A stretch of 64,000 nucleotides of DNA from assembly GCF_943192895.1 (NCBI RefSeq), contig NZ_CALPCB010000003.1, positions 62,001 through 126,000 of the forward strand. Reading direction: 5' to 3'. This document shows, piece after piece, positions 1 through 8,623 of this stretch (position 1 is its first letter; each line of letters starts with the position of its first letter). The notes under the pieces were generated by a model. That model saw only the letters and a program-made list of their open reading frames with translations, had not been told where the DNA came from and searched no databases. Both the position numbers and the translations under genes were made by a program. This stretch comes from Veillonella_A intestinalis. GTDB lineage: Bacteria; Bacillota; Negativicutes; Veillonellales; Veillonellaceae.

Positions 1-343
1 TAGAATATCGTGGCACGAAACCATTTTCAATATCGATACCTAATTGACTTTTAGGTAAATCTCGTAAATGCCCCATACTTGCTTTAACTATATAGTCAGG
101 ACCTAAAAACTTTTCAATTGTCTTTGATTTTGCTGGTGATTCTACGATAACTAATGTCTTACCATCAGGATTATACGTCCGTGGTGGCATAGTTTTAGCA
201 AGATCGCCTACAGCCTGCATAACAGGCTTAGCTTTGCCCTTAGCTGAAACAGCTACTTTACCTTCCAAGCGACGTTCTTCTTTTTTAGTGGGAGCTTTAG
301 CCCCTTCTTTTTCTCCTATTACAATGGAACGTTTAATGGACAA
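1..343 (-). CDS. topA: DNA topoisomerase I, N-terminal part (cut by window edge)
   Basis: Type IA topoisomerase that relaxes negatively supercoiled DNA. About 114 N-terminal residues are visible and the rest lies beyond base 1. The TOPRIM domain begins near residue 62 with KTLVIVESPAKSKTIEKF, the family's hallmark start. I chose a TTG start at 343 because it is preceded by GGGAGGAATCAG, a strong ribosome binding site; no internal ATG before the TOPRIM domain has one. This gives a basic, Lys/Ala-rich leader of about 60 residues ahead of TOPRIM, longer than the usual few residues. The start overlaps the end of dprA by 11 nt, so the two are probably translationally coupled, a common dprA-topA arrangement in Firmicutes. 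Confidence 0.9.
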   Translation of the reverse strand, partial: MSIKRSIVIGEKEGAKAPTKKEERRLEGKVAVSAKGKAKPVMQAVGDLAKTMPPRTYNPDGKTLVIVESPAKSKTIEKFLGPDYIVKASMGHLRDLPKSQLGIDIENGFVPRYS

Positions 344-1481
344 ACTGATTCCTCCCGTATTCCAAGATTATATATCCCTTTGAAGCAGTACGCTCAATAC
401 ACTGTTTAAGTTCTAAGTTTAACAAACTTAAATGAAGTACTCCTTCAGAAAGATTTGTCTTCATAGCTAATGTCTCTAATGATGTTTCATGAGCATTTGA
501 TAATGATTCTAAAATCTTTCGCTCCTCCAAAGTAAAGCTTAACACACACATGCCGTTATGGCTACCCATTTTTTGCGATATATCTAAATCTTTCGTATTC
601 CAATTGTATAAATCAGGCAATTGTTCCGCCTTTGTTAGTAAAGTCGCCCCTTGTGATAATAACCAATGATTCCCCACAAAGTCATCTGTCAACACATTAC
701 CTGGCACAGTATATACATCACGACCTTCATTGTTGGCTATATCTGCCGTGATCAATGAACCGCTACTAGCTTTAGCTTCCACTACTACGACGGCCTTAGC
801 AATACCACTAATAATGCGATTACGCATAGGAAAATGTCCTGACTGCGGTGCTACCCCAGGGCCAAACTCAGATAATAAAAGACCACCCTTTTCTTCAATT
901 TGATGAAAGAGTTTAGCATTACAACGAGGATAACAATGATCAAGACCACAGCCCATGACGGCAATAGTACTTCCTTTTCCCTTTAAAGCCCCTTCATGGG
1001 CATACGAATCGATACCTCGAGCCCCGCCACTAACAATAGTAATGCCATAGCGAACCAATTGCGAAGCAAAGACGGTTGCCACATTACGACCATAAGGTGT
1101 ACAGTTACGAGCTCCTACCATAGCCACTTGTCTAGGGTTTTGTAGTACCGTAATATCACCACGGTAAAACAGCACTTGCGGTGGGTTAAAAATTTCTTTT
1201 AATTGGTCTGGATATATTTCATCTGTAATTCCTAACACTGACATATGATAGCGCTCCATTTGGTGGGCTAACTTCTCTAAATCAATTGCCAATACACCTT
1301 TTATTAAGGCATTCTTATAACGCGTTGCCACTGCAATCCTAGGATCAATTGCCTTATCTCGGTGAATGACCTCCCATACAGTCTGAGCATCTTTATAATA
1401 GGCTAACACTTCTTTTAAAGTAACACTCCCTACATTCGGCAATGAACCGAGGGCAGCCAACATCAATCGTTCATCTTCCAT
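333..1481 (-). CDS. dprA: DNA processing protein DprA
   Basis: DprA binds incoming single-stranded DNA during natural transformation and loads RecA onto it, in the cytoplasm. The protein has 382 residues, usual for the family: an N-terminal helical region (1-90), an extended Rossmann fold (about 90-290) with VGARNCTPYG near 122 and the SGGARGIDSYAH signature at 151-162, and a C-terminal winged-helix-like region (about 315-375). The ATG at 1481 follows GAGGGAG. It lies between comM and topA, with its stop inside the topA start region. Together with comM and radA in this window it supports a working DNA-uptake pathway, although uptake genes themselves are not seen here. Confidence 0.95.
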   Translation of the reverse strand: MEDERLMLAALGSLPNVGSVTLKEVLAYYKDAQTVWEVIHRDKAIDPRIAVATRYKNALIKGVLAIDLEKLAHQMERYHMSVLGITDEIYPDQLKEIFNPPQVLFYRGDITVLQNPRQVAMVGARNCTPYGRNVATVFASQLVRYGITIVSGGARGIDSYAHEGALKGKGSTIAVMGCGLDHCYPRCNAKLFHQIEEKGGLLLSEFGPGVAPQSGHFPMRNRIISGIAKAVVVVEAKASSGSLITADIANNEGRDVYTVPGNVLTDDFVGNHWLLSQGATLLTKAEQLPDLYNWNTKDLDISQKMGSHNGMCVLSFTLEERKILESLSNAHETSLETLAMKTNLSEGVLHLSLLNLELKQCIERTASKGYIILEYGRNQFVH

Positions 1482-1582
1482 TTTTTACTCCCTCAAACAG
1501 CTATATATACGAATTTATTCCCTATAATAATCTATTTCTTATGCTAACAACTTTATATCTACTGAAATAACAATCACCGCAG

Positions 1583-1646
1583 CAGAATTAGCTTATGCAA
1601 TCATGTAAACAGAATTAGTTCATGTAAGCACCTAGTTAAATTAGCT
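1583..1646. repeat. Three degenerate copies of the comM 3' end
   Basis: Short related units begin near 1583, 1610 and 1638, a period of 27-28 nt. The first two start with CAGAATTAG. The third, reading AAATTAGCT, contains the comM stop codon at 1641-1643. The two outer copies therefore look like partial duplications of the end of comM, each carrying its own TAA on the minus strand. No protein or hairpin is evident. Confidence 0.5.
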
Positions 1647-3176
1647 CATACGGTAACTCAAAGCCTCTGCTATATAATCAGCTTCAACTTTAACCGATTC
1701 ATGTAAGTCCGCAATAGTTCTCGCCACCCGCAAAATTTTATCATAACTACGGATACTCACTTGTAATCGTTGAAACACTTGAGCTAACATTGTTTCTGCT
1801 ACACTAGTTAATTCACATACATTGAGTAATTGACTATGTGACAACTCACTATTTAATAAAGCCCCTGAAAGATTCTTTTCTTTCAAACACCACTCATGAA
1901 ATTGTCTGGCCTGTATGACTCGGTCTCTAATAACAGCCGACGATTCATTGTCTACATGACCACAAAACTCTTCGTATCTCGGTCGTGATACTTCAATAAC
2001 CATGTCGATTCGGTCTAATAAGGGACCAGACAAACGACGTATATAATTTTCACGTTGCCAAGGCGTACAAGTACAAACATGACCATCTCCGCTGTGATAC
2101 CACCCACAAGGGCAGGGATTCATAGCCATTAACAAAATAAATCGACAGGGAAATGTATAATTCCCTCTCGCTCTAGCAATGTGAATAACTCCTTCCTCTA
2201 AAGGCTGACGTAATACTTCAAGAACTGTGCGTGAAAATTCTGGTGCTTCATCTAAAAACAGGACCCCACTATGACTAAGTGTTATCTCTCCTGGTTTTGG
2301 GATTGATCCACCGCCTGCCATGCCAGCTAGCGTAATCGTATGGTGAGGACTGCGAAAAGGCCGTGCTTGTATGAGCCCTTCAACAGGTAATAAACCTGCC
2401 ACACTATAAATCTGACTTACCTCTAACTGCTCTTCTTCTGATAAGGGCGGCAAAATCGAAGGCATGGCACGCGCTAACATTGTTTTACCAGCACCTGGCG
2501 AACCTGATAATAGTACATGGTGTCCACCAGCTGCCGCAATTTCTAATGCCTTTTTAGCTATTACTTGCCCCTGCACATCTTTAAAATCTAATAAACATTC
2601 TTTTTCCTGCCCCCTGTCCATATGTTTATTGGCTAAACAAAGGGACGTTTTCCCTGTTACCATATTTACTAATTCAGTCAGAGTATTGGCAACAATAACA
2701 TCGCCACCAAACCCGCTTTTCACTTCACTACCAATACTAGGCGCTGTATATAGAGTAGTTATACCCTTAGCACGAGCCCCCATAGCCATAGCTAAACCGC
2801 CTGTAACACCTTTAATCTTTCCTTCTAAAGAAACTTCACCAATAAAAAGCGATGTCTCGGTCAAAGTTTCTAATTCGGCCTTCTTTATTTTTACGGTACG
2901 AGAAGCAATTAATATGCCCATAGCCATAGCTAAATCTAAACCAGATCCATCTTTGCGAATATCCGCTGGCGCTAAATTAATAACGATACGTCGCATAGGA
3001 AAATCAAAGCCTGCATTCCGTATCGCTGCTCTTACACGCTCCTTCGCCTCTCTTACAGCTGCATTTGGTAATCCTACAATTTCAAAACAGGGCAAGCCCG
3101 CCGCAATATCTACTTCTACTGTTACAATTTCACTTTGCAATCCCCATAGAACTATCCCCTTTGTTTTCGCATACAT
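1641..3176 (-). CDS. comM: YifB/ComM-family Mg chelatase-like AAA+ ATPase
   Basis: ComM is a hexameric AAA+ helicase that promotes branch migration when transforming DNA is integrated. The 511-residue protein has the usual three parts: an N-terminal Lon-protease-like fold (about 20-170, with GLPCFEIVGLPNAAVREAKER), an AAA+ core with Walker A GSPGAGKT at 225-232 and Walker B GVLFLDEAPEF near 303-313, and a C-terminal Mg-chelatase-type helical domain. Cysteines in PCPCGW and HVCTCT match the family's zinc-binding insert. It lies upstream of dprA on the same strand with a gap of about 160 nt that holds degenerate repeats. The helicase role is known from proteobacterial ComM; in Firmicutes it is inferred. 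Confidence 0.93.
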   Translation of the reverse strand: MYAKTKGIVLWGLQSEIVTVEVDIAAGLPCFEIVGLPNAAVREAKERVRAAIRNAGFDFPMRRIVINLAPADIRKDGSGLDLAMAMGILIASRTVKIKKAELETLTETSLFIGEVSLEGKIKGVTGGLAMAMGARAKGITTLYTAPSIGSEVKSGFGGDVIVANTLTELVNMVTGKTSLCLANKHMDRGQEKECLLDFKDVQGQVIAKKALEIAAAGGHHVLLSGSPGAGKTMLARAMPSILPPLSEEEQLEVSQIYSVAGLLPVEGLIQARPFRSPHHTITLAGMAGGGSIPKPGEITLSHSGVLFLDEAPEFSRTVLEVLRQPLEEGVIHIARARGNYTFPCRFILLMAMNPCPCGWYHSGDGHVCTCTPWQRENYIRRLSGPLLDRIDMVIEVSRPRYEEFCGHVDNESSAVIRDRVIQARQFHEWCLKEKNLSGALLNSELSHSQLLNVCELTSVAETMLAQVFQRLQVSIRSYDKILRVARTIADLHESVKVEADYIAEALSYRMS

Positions 3177-3242
3177 CCTACTACACTCCTTTTACTGTAC
3201 ATTTTTATGGCAATTGAATACGCTTATATTAATTAAAGCAAA

Positions 3243-3605
3243 CTAAAAGCACCCTTTTAAATGACGTAAATGCCGCACTGTATCAGCTACCACATATACT
3301 TCCACCACATCAAAACGAACTTTCCTATTCGCCATATTATGCATAGCCATATATAAAAGCATACTTTGCCGTATATGACGCTGTTTACCTATGTTAACGG
3401 CTTCACAAGGTAAACCATATTGTTGCGTGCGGCGCGTTTTTACTTCCACAGCAACTAAAGTGTCTTCATCGTTTACAATAATGTCGATTTCACCACAATG
3501 TGTACGAATATTACGACCTACCAAAGTATAATTGTGATGTAATAAATATTCTACAGCAACCTGTTCCCCAAACTGCCCCAACTCTAATGTTGTCAACGTA
3601 TACAC
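3243..3605 (-). CDS. yraN: YraN family (UPF0102) nuclease-fold protein
   Basis: Small protein (120 residues) of the YraN/UPF0102 family, which has a restriction-endonuclease-like fold; its cellular role is not settled. Family motifs are clear: LGQFGEQVAVEYLLHHNY at the N terminus, then the PD-(D/E)xK-type active-site pattern GEIDIIV followed by VAVEVKTRR. It sits between rnhB and comM, its usual place in bacterial genomes, often beside recombination and repair genes. The gap to comM is 66 nt. A Holliday-junction-resolvase-like activity is possible from the fold alone. Confidence 0.9.
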   Translation of the reverse strand: MYTLTTLELGQFGEQVAVEYLLHHNYTLVGRNIRTHCGEIDIIVNDEDTLVAVEVKTRRTQQYGLPCEAVNIGKQRHIRQSMLLYMAMHNMANRKVRFDVVEVYVVADTVRHLRHLKGCF

Positions 3606-3885
3606 CCCTATCTAAGAGTTTATTTTGTTCTATTTAAGAGTTCCCTTTTACACTTGACTCTATTGTTTAAATATACTCTATTAAGTATTTACAATATCAG
3701 TTTGTTTTTATTCTGTAAAGATAGGAAAGCGCCAATATTCCTCCTATTTTCTAACTAACCTCCTTGTTAAAACTTGACAAAAAATTTTTATTCGTTCTTT
3801 ATATCTAAGAATATTTATACATAATAAATACTATTTATTTCATCTTTGCCCTATTTATCCTCTAGCAAAATAGACAATATAAAAA

Positions 3886-3907
3886 AACCAGCCCTACTGG
3901 ACTGGTT
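3886..3907 (-). terminator. Terminator after rnhB
   Basis: Hairpin with arms AACCAGCCC and GGACTGGTT around a TACT loop. On the minus strand it runs into a T tract (seven A residues at 3881-3887 on the plus strand). It lies about 80 nt past the rnhB stop and ends the rbgA-rnhB unit. Confidence 0.8.
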
Positions 3908-3916
3908 CTATAAGCA

Positions 3917-3996
3917 TCATTCTATTTATTATTTACTACTTGTTATTTAGTATTTGTTATGTACTACTTACTATCTACTATTCACTATTTATTATC
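3917..3996. repeat. AT-rich degenerate short repeats at the rnhB 3' end
   Basis: A run of related 6-8 nt words (TACTACTT, TACTATT, CACTATTTATTAT) fills the space between the rnhB stop and its terminator. The word CTATTTATTAT occurs at both ends of the tract; the proximal copy covers the rnhB stop codon. The rest of the 3606-3984 gap is plain AT-rich sequence in which I see no gene. Confidence 0.5.
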
Positions 3997-4794
3997 ACTA
4001 GGATAGGTAAAACCTACCATACTTTTAATCGGTTCAAAACTCTTACGGTGCAATGGTGTAACACCCTGCTGTTCTAAAGCCTCTCGATGAAGCGGGGTAT
4101 AATATCCTTTATGTATGGCAAAACCATAACCAGGATACTCTGCTTCTAACGACTCCATATACCGATCTCGTGTTACTTTAGCAATAATAGATGCAGCCGC
4201 TATGGACGCACTTTTCATATCACCTTTTACTAAAGATTCTACAGGAATCGTTAAATCAGGCAATGGCATAGCATCTACTAGCACTGCTTTAGCAGGTACT
4301 TTCAATGTCCTAATCGCTTCATACATAGCTTCTCGAGTAGCACGATAAATATTAAGTTCATCAATTTTTTCAGGACTATACGAAATACAACTAACAGCTA
4401 CGGCTTGAGCCATAATTTCATCATAAATTAACTCTCGTTTATGAGGCGCAATCTTTTTCGAATCATTAAGTCCAGCAATATGTGTATGGGGTGGCAAAAT
4501 AACCGCCGCCACAGTGACTGGCCCTGCAATAGGACCACGGCCTACTTCATCAACACCAGCTACTTCATAAATACCTTCTTCATAAAAACTGGCTTCATAG
4601 GTATATAAAGCTTCTAAGCGCTGTACCTCTAACAGTTTTTTCTTTTGACGCATCACATAAGCACTAGCTAATTTACGAACTGATGAACGACTATCTTCTT
4701 GCGCCCATAATAATACATCAAATTCGAATCGATTTGATTCTAATAAAGCCTTAATATCTTTTACTTTTAACTGTTCAAACTCATTTTTCGTCAT
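3985..4794 (-). CDS. rnhB: Ribonuclease HII
   Basis: Cuts the RNA strand of RNA-DNA hybrids and removes single ribonucleotides from DNA. The 269 residues comprise an N-terminal extension of about 75 residues typical of Firmicute RNase HII and the catalytic domain, which starts at AGVDEVGRGPIAGPV with the conserved Asp-Glu pair. Later acidic motifs include VLVDAMPLPDL and SIIAKVTRDRYM. Its start overlaps the end of rbgA by 14 nt, so the pair is likely co-translated. A terminator follows the gene. Confidence 0.95.
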   Translation of the reverse strand: MTKNEFEQLKVKDIKALLESNRFEFDVLLWAQEDSRSSVRKLASAYVMRQKKKLLEVQRLEALYTYEASFYEEGIYEVAGVDEVGRGPIAGPVTVAAVILPPHTHIAGLNDSKKIAPHKRELIYDEIMAQAVAVSCISYSPEKIDELNIYRATREAMYEAIRTLKVPAKAVLVDAMPLPDLTIPVESLVKGDMKSASIAAASIIAKVTRDRYMESLEAEYPGYGFAIHKGYYTPLHREALEQQGVTPLHRKSFEPIKSMVGFTYPSDNK

Positions 4795-5701
4795 TCTCTA
4801 CAGTATCCTCAATTACAACGGGTTCTTCCAAGACCCCATCCAAGGTTAAATTACCTAATTTTTGATTACGGTAATCCGCCAAAACAATTCGACGGGCCTT
4901 ATCTAAATCAACAATGCCACCACTAACCAAACAACCACGGCGACGTCCAATAGACTCTAATAACTGATCAGTATCTTCCAATTCTTCTGGTTTAAGTTTA
5001 TATCGTTCAGCTAGTAGTGTCGGATTATTTTCTTTTACCTGACGCAATAACTGCTTCATGACTGATTCTAAATCATATACATCATCTGAAATGGCACCAG
5101 TCATAGCTAAACGAGCCGCAGCCCGCTGATCCTCTAATTTAGGCCACAAAACACCAGGTGTATCTAGTAACTCTAAGTTTTTACCAATTTTTACCCATTG
5201 CTGTCCTCGTGTATGACCTGGCTTATCCGCCGTTCGAGTTGCAGCTGCGCCAGCTAATTTATTTATCAAAGTAGATTTACCTACATTAGGAATCCCTAAA
5301 ATAATCGTACGAACGGAACGACTGCGAATGCCTTTTTTTAGCCATTTATCAATAATAGGCTGAGAAAGGCGATCTACAGCCTTCACAAGCTGTTTATTGC
5401 CTTTACCAGACTTAGAGTCAATAGCCAATACTGTCATACCTTGTTCAGTAAAATATTCAGTCCAAGCCTTCGTTTCTTTAGGATCTGCTAAATCTGCTTT
5501 ATTTAATACAATAATATGAGGCTTTTCACCAACAACCTCACTGATTACTGGATTCGCACTACTCCGTGGAATACGAGCGTCCAATAACTCAATGACTACG
5601 TCAACCTTTTTTACATATTCCTTTATCATGCGCGTGGCTTTTGCCATATGCCCTGGAAACCAATGCACTACGGGAAATATATCTTGTTTCGTATCTGCCA
5701 T
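4781..5701 (-). CDS. rbgA: Ribosome biogenesis GTPase RbgA (YlqF)
   Basis: Circularly permuted GTPase needed for late assembly of the 50S subunit. Motifs occur in permuted order: G4 NKADLADP first, then G1 GIPNVGKST and G3 DTPGVLWPK. The N-terminal FPGHMAKA motif is the YlqF signature. A slightly longer reading frame exists, but the ATG at 5701 is preceded by GGAGG at a 7-nt distance, giving 306 residues. It lies downstream of rplS and upstream of rnhB, a conserved Firmicute order; the signal peptidase gene often found between rplS and rbgA is absent here. Confidence 0.95.
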   Translation of the reverse strand: MADTKQDIFPVVHWFPGHMAKATRMIKEYVKKVDVVIELLDARIPRSSANPVISEVVGEKPHIIVLNKADLADPKETKAWTEYFTEQGMTVLAIDSKSGKGNKQLVKAVDRLSQPIIDKWLKKGIRSRSVRTIILGIPNVGKSTLINKLAGAAATRTADKPGHTRGQQWVKIGKNLELLDTPGVLWPKLEDQRAAARLAMTGAISDDVYDLESVMKQLLRQVKENNPTLLAERYKLKPEELEDTDQLLESIGRRRGCLVSGGIVDLDKARRIVLADYRNQKLGNLTLDGVLEEPVVIEDTVENDEK

Positions 5702-5988
5702 TACTACGCCTCCAATCATTTATCTTTACCTTAAATATATACATGCAGTCTGCAATTATACTACTAATGATTCACTTACGCTTTAATAATAATTTATATA
5801 TTTTACCTGTCTTTCAGTAAAATATGGTTAAAATTATCTCTATTTTTCAACAAAATCTAAAATTATGCAATTCGTTAATTTTAAGTAAATTTATATAAAA
5901 AATATATGAATGTCTTTTAGACTAATAATTTTATTCACTCATACAGCACTTTTTTATTTACTCATACAAAATAAATTCACTCAATGAA

Positions 5989-6025
5989 TTCAAGCAATAA
6001 TTTCAGACAATAATTCAGACAATAA
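5989..6025. repeat. Three tandem 12-mers downstream of rplS
   Basis: TTCAGACAATAA occurs twice in direct succession (6002-6013 and 6014-6025), preceded by the related TTCAAGCAATAA (5989-6000). The surrounding 5702-6076 gap is very AT-rich, with further loose repeats such as ATTCACTCATAC and TTTACTCATAC; I see no gene or clear promoter in it. Confidence 0.6.
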
Positions 6026-6076
6026 TTTTATTAACCATTTCATTCAATACTATATCTTCATTATAGCAAAAAATAA

Positions 6077-6097
6077 AGGGCTGCCATAGGCAGCCCT
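6077..6097 (-). terminator. Terminator after rplS
   Basis: Perfect 9-bp stem (AGGGCTGCC / GGCAGCCCT) with a 3-nt loop, followed on the minus strand by TTATTTTTT. It sits just beyond the rplS stop. Confidence 0.9.
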
Positions 6098-6109
6098 CTA
6101 TCTTTGTAA

Positions 6110-6451
6110 TTAGCGTTTTTCGCGAATACGCGCAGCTTTACCAGTGAGATTACGTAAGTAGTACAATTTAGCACGACGAACAACACCACGACGCATAACT
6201 TCGATTTTAGCCAAACGTGGGCTGTGAAGTGGGAATGTACGTTCTACACCCACACCAGAAGCAATACGACGAACAGTGAAAGTTTCTCGAACGCTACCAC
6301 CTTGACGGTTGATAACCAAGCCTTCAAAAACCTGGATACGTTCACGGCTACCTTCGACAACCTTTACGTGTACACGAACGGTGTCACCAGCGCGGAATGC
6401 AGGAATGTCTGCACGAAGTTGTTCTTGCTCAAGTACGTTAATAATGTTCAC
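6110..6451 (-). CDS. rplS: 50S ribosomal protein L19
   Basis: L19 lies at the 30S-50S interface and helps form inter-subunit bridges. The sequence INVLEQEQLRADIPAFRAGD is typical L19, as is RIQVFEGLVINRQGG. The frame is open for 12 codons upstream, but AAGGAGG precedes a GTG at 6451 at a 7-nt distance, giving 113 residues, the normal L19 length. It is a single-gene unit bounded by its own terminator; the rimM-trmD genes that often precede rplS are absent, with glyS upstream instead. Confidence 0.95.
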   Translation of the reverse strand: MNIINVLEQEQLRADIPAFRAGDTVRVHVKVVEGSRERIQVFEGLVINRQGGSVRETFTVRRIASGVGVERTFPLHSPRLAKIEVMRRGVVRRAKLYYLRNLTGKAARIREKR

Positions 6452-6525
6452 TTTTATTTCCTCCTTATTGTAGACATTCTTACCCATACCTCATAGGCAG
6501 CGGACTATCTCAAATTAACGTTACT

Positions 6526-6555
6526 ATTTTATCACATACTATGCTAAAATAGCAA
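6526..6555 (-). promoter_or_regulatory. Candidate rplS promoter
   Basis: On the minus strand TTGCTA (6550-6555) and TAAAAT (6526-6531) are separated by 18 nt, with an extended -10 TG one base ahead. It lies about 75 nt before the rplS start, between glyS and rplS. Confidence 0.4.
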
Positions 6556-6570
6556 GCTTTATTTTCACTT

Positions 6571-8622
6571 TTATTTTAAAGCGCTAATATTACCAATCAC
6601 AGCCATCACTTCGTAAGCTAAACGAACTAATTGTAAACGATTAGCTTTAATCGCCGGATTTTCAGCCATAACCATAACTGCTTCAAAGAAATTATTAATA
6701 GCTGGCACTAAAGTTTCAGGTAAGGACACCACTTTAGCATAATCCTTAGCTTCTAACGCAGTTTGAGACATTTCATAAGCATTAATAGCTGCTTGGAATA
6801 ACTCATTTTCAGCTTTATCTTCAAATAAAGTCTCATCAACCGCTGTATAATCTACCTCTTTAACTAAGTTATACATACGAGTAAAGGCTTGTACTAATTC
6901 AACATTTTCATCAATGCGATGGTTCATAATGGCTTTAGCTAACCCATCAGCCTTGGCTACAGTAACATCCGCATTAGATAGCACTAATTCAATCACATCA
7001 TGAGGAATTTGGCGATCTAAATAAATATTTTTCAAACGAAGAATAAAGAAATGAGCCAACTGAGCCACAATTTCATCATGTTTTGCTTCATCAACGCCAA
7101 GCAAAGTTAAATCTTTACGCCATACTGGTTCTAAAGAAACATCTAAAGCACTTTCACTTAGAATATTCAATACCCCAATAGTTTGGCGGCGAAGAGCAAA
7201 TGGATCTTGAGAGCCCGTTGGAATTAAACCACGGCTAAATGTAGCCGCAATATTATCTACTTTATCAATAATGCTCAATACTTTACCAGCTGGAGTTTGT
7301 GGTAATATATCGCCAGCAAACCGAGGTAAATATTGTTCAAAAATGGCCTCTGCTACTTCTGGAGATTCTCCATCCAATAAAGCATATTCTTTACCAATTA
7401 CCCCTTGTAACTCGGTAAATTCCGTTACCATGCCAGTCGTTAAATCAGTTTTAGCTAAAATGGTAGCTCGTTCTAGTTCTACCATAGCATCTTCACCAAG
7501 ACCACAAGCTTCACCAAACTCTTCGCCAAGAGCTAATAAGCGTTCTGTTTTATCGGCTAAATTACCAAGACCTTCTTGGAATACAATCTTTGTTAAGCCT
7601 TCGGAACGATCTGCTAATGCTTTTTTACGATCTTCATTAAAGAAGAATTTAGCATCATCAAGACGCGCCCGTAATACCCGCTCATTACCAGCCGCCACTA
7701 CATCAAGACTTTTACTATCCCCATTACGAACCGTCAAGAACATAGGTAATAATTTACCCTCTTTTGATACTAATGGGAAATATCGCTGATGATCTTTCAT
7801 TGGTGTAATAACTGCTGCATCAGGTAAATTCAAATAACTTTCATCAAAAGTGCCACAAAGAGCTGTTGGATATTCTACTAAATATAGTACTTCTTCTAGC
7901 AAATCTTCATCCCACACAATAGCAGCTTCTTTGCTAGCCGCTAACTCTTTTAGCTGTTTAGTAATCATATCACGACGTAATTCTTGGTCGACAATGACAA
8001 AATTAGCCTCCAAGTTTTGAATGTAGTCCGCAGGATGTTGCACTAAAACACCACGTTCCCCTAAGAAACGATGACCACGGCTAAAATTAGAAGAACGAAC
8101 ACCAGCAAATTCCACTGGAATTACTTCCGTATCTAATAAGGCTAAAATCCAACGTACAGGACGAATAAATTTATCATCTAAATTGCCCCAGTGCATGGAT
8201 TTAGGAAAACTCAAGTCATGAATTAGTTGAGGCAATACTTCTGTAAAAATATCCATCGCTGCTACGCCAGCAGTTTTAGTTTCCGCATAAATATAGCCAT
8301 CTTCTACTACTAAATCAGCTACATCAAGGCCTTTACCACGAGCAAAGCCAATAGCGGCTTTAGTCGGATTGCCATCACCATCAAAGGCGATACTAGCAGA
8401 AGGCCCCTTATGACGTTCACTCAATTCTTCGGACATATCAGCCACACCATCTACTAACAATGTAATGCGACGTGGTGTTCCCATAGTACGAATGCTACCA
8501 TAGTTTAAATTATGTTCAGCTAATTTATTCTCTGCTAAAGTTTTAAGCTGGGCTAAAATGCCTGGCATAGCGCCGGCAGGAATTTCTTCAGCGCCAATTT
8601 CAAATAATACATCTTTTGCCAT
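6571..8622 (-). CDS. glyS: Glycine--tRNA ligase, beta subunit
   Basis: Beta subunit of the heterotetrameric (alpha2beta2) glycyl-tRNA synthetase, which recognises tRNA-Gly and is essential for charging. The 683 residues match the family length. The start DVLFEIGAEEIPAGAMP and the internal PKSMHWGN and VRWILALLD motifs are diagnostic, and an anticodon-binding region forms the C terminus. It follows glyQ with a 1-nt gap, so the two subunits are co-translated. The alpha/beta form is usual in Negativicutes and most diderm bacteria, unlike the single-chain form of many Gram-positives. Confidence 0.96.
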   Translation of the reverse strand: MAKDVLFEIGAEEIPAGAMPGILAQLKTLAENKLAEHNLNYGSIRTMGTPRRITLLVDGVADMSEELSERHKGPSASIAFDGDGNPTKAAIGFARGKGLDVADLVVEDGYIYAETKTAGVAAMDIFTEVLPQLIHDLSFPKSMHWGNLDDKFIRPVRWILALLDTEVIPVEFAGVRSSNFSRGHRFLGERGVLVQHPADYIQNLEANFVIVDQELRRDMITKQLKELAASKEAAIVWDEDLLEEVLYLVEYPTALCGTFDESYLNLPDAAVITPMKDHQRYFPLVSKEGKLLPMFLTVRNGDSKSLDVVAAGNERVLRARLDDAKFFFNEDRKKALADRSEGLTKIVFQEGLGNLADKTERLLALGEEFGEACGLGEDAMVELERATILAKTDLTTGMVTEFTELQGVIGKEYALLDGESPEVAEAIFEQYLPRFAGDILPQTPAGKVLSIIDKVDNIAATFSRGLIPTGSQDPFALRRQTIGVLNILSESALDVSLEPVWRKDLTLLGVDEAKHDEIVAQLAHFFILRLKNIYLDRQIPHDVIELVLSNADVTVAKADGLAKAIMNHRIDENVELVQAFTRMYNLVKEVDYTAVDETLFEDKAENELFQAAINAYEMSQTALEAKDYAKVVSLPETLVPAINNFFEAVMVMAENPAIKANRLQLVRLAYEVMAVIGNISALK

Positions 8623-8623
8623 A

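Noticed and set aside
2464..3246. 260-codon plus-strand frame
   Set aside because: It lies wholly opposite comM, whose conserved motifs fix the minus strand as coding; composition is the mirror of comM.
7271..7789. 172-codon plus-strand frame
   Set aside because: Opposite glyS, with no ribosome binding site and no family motif.
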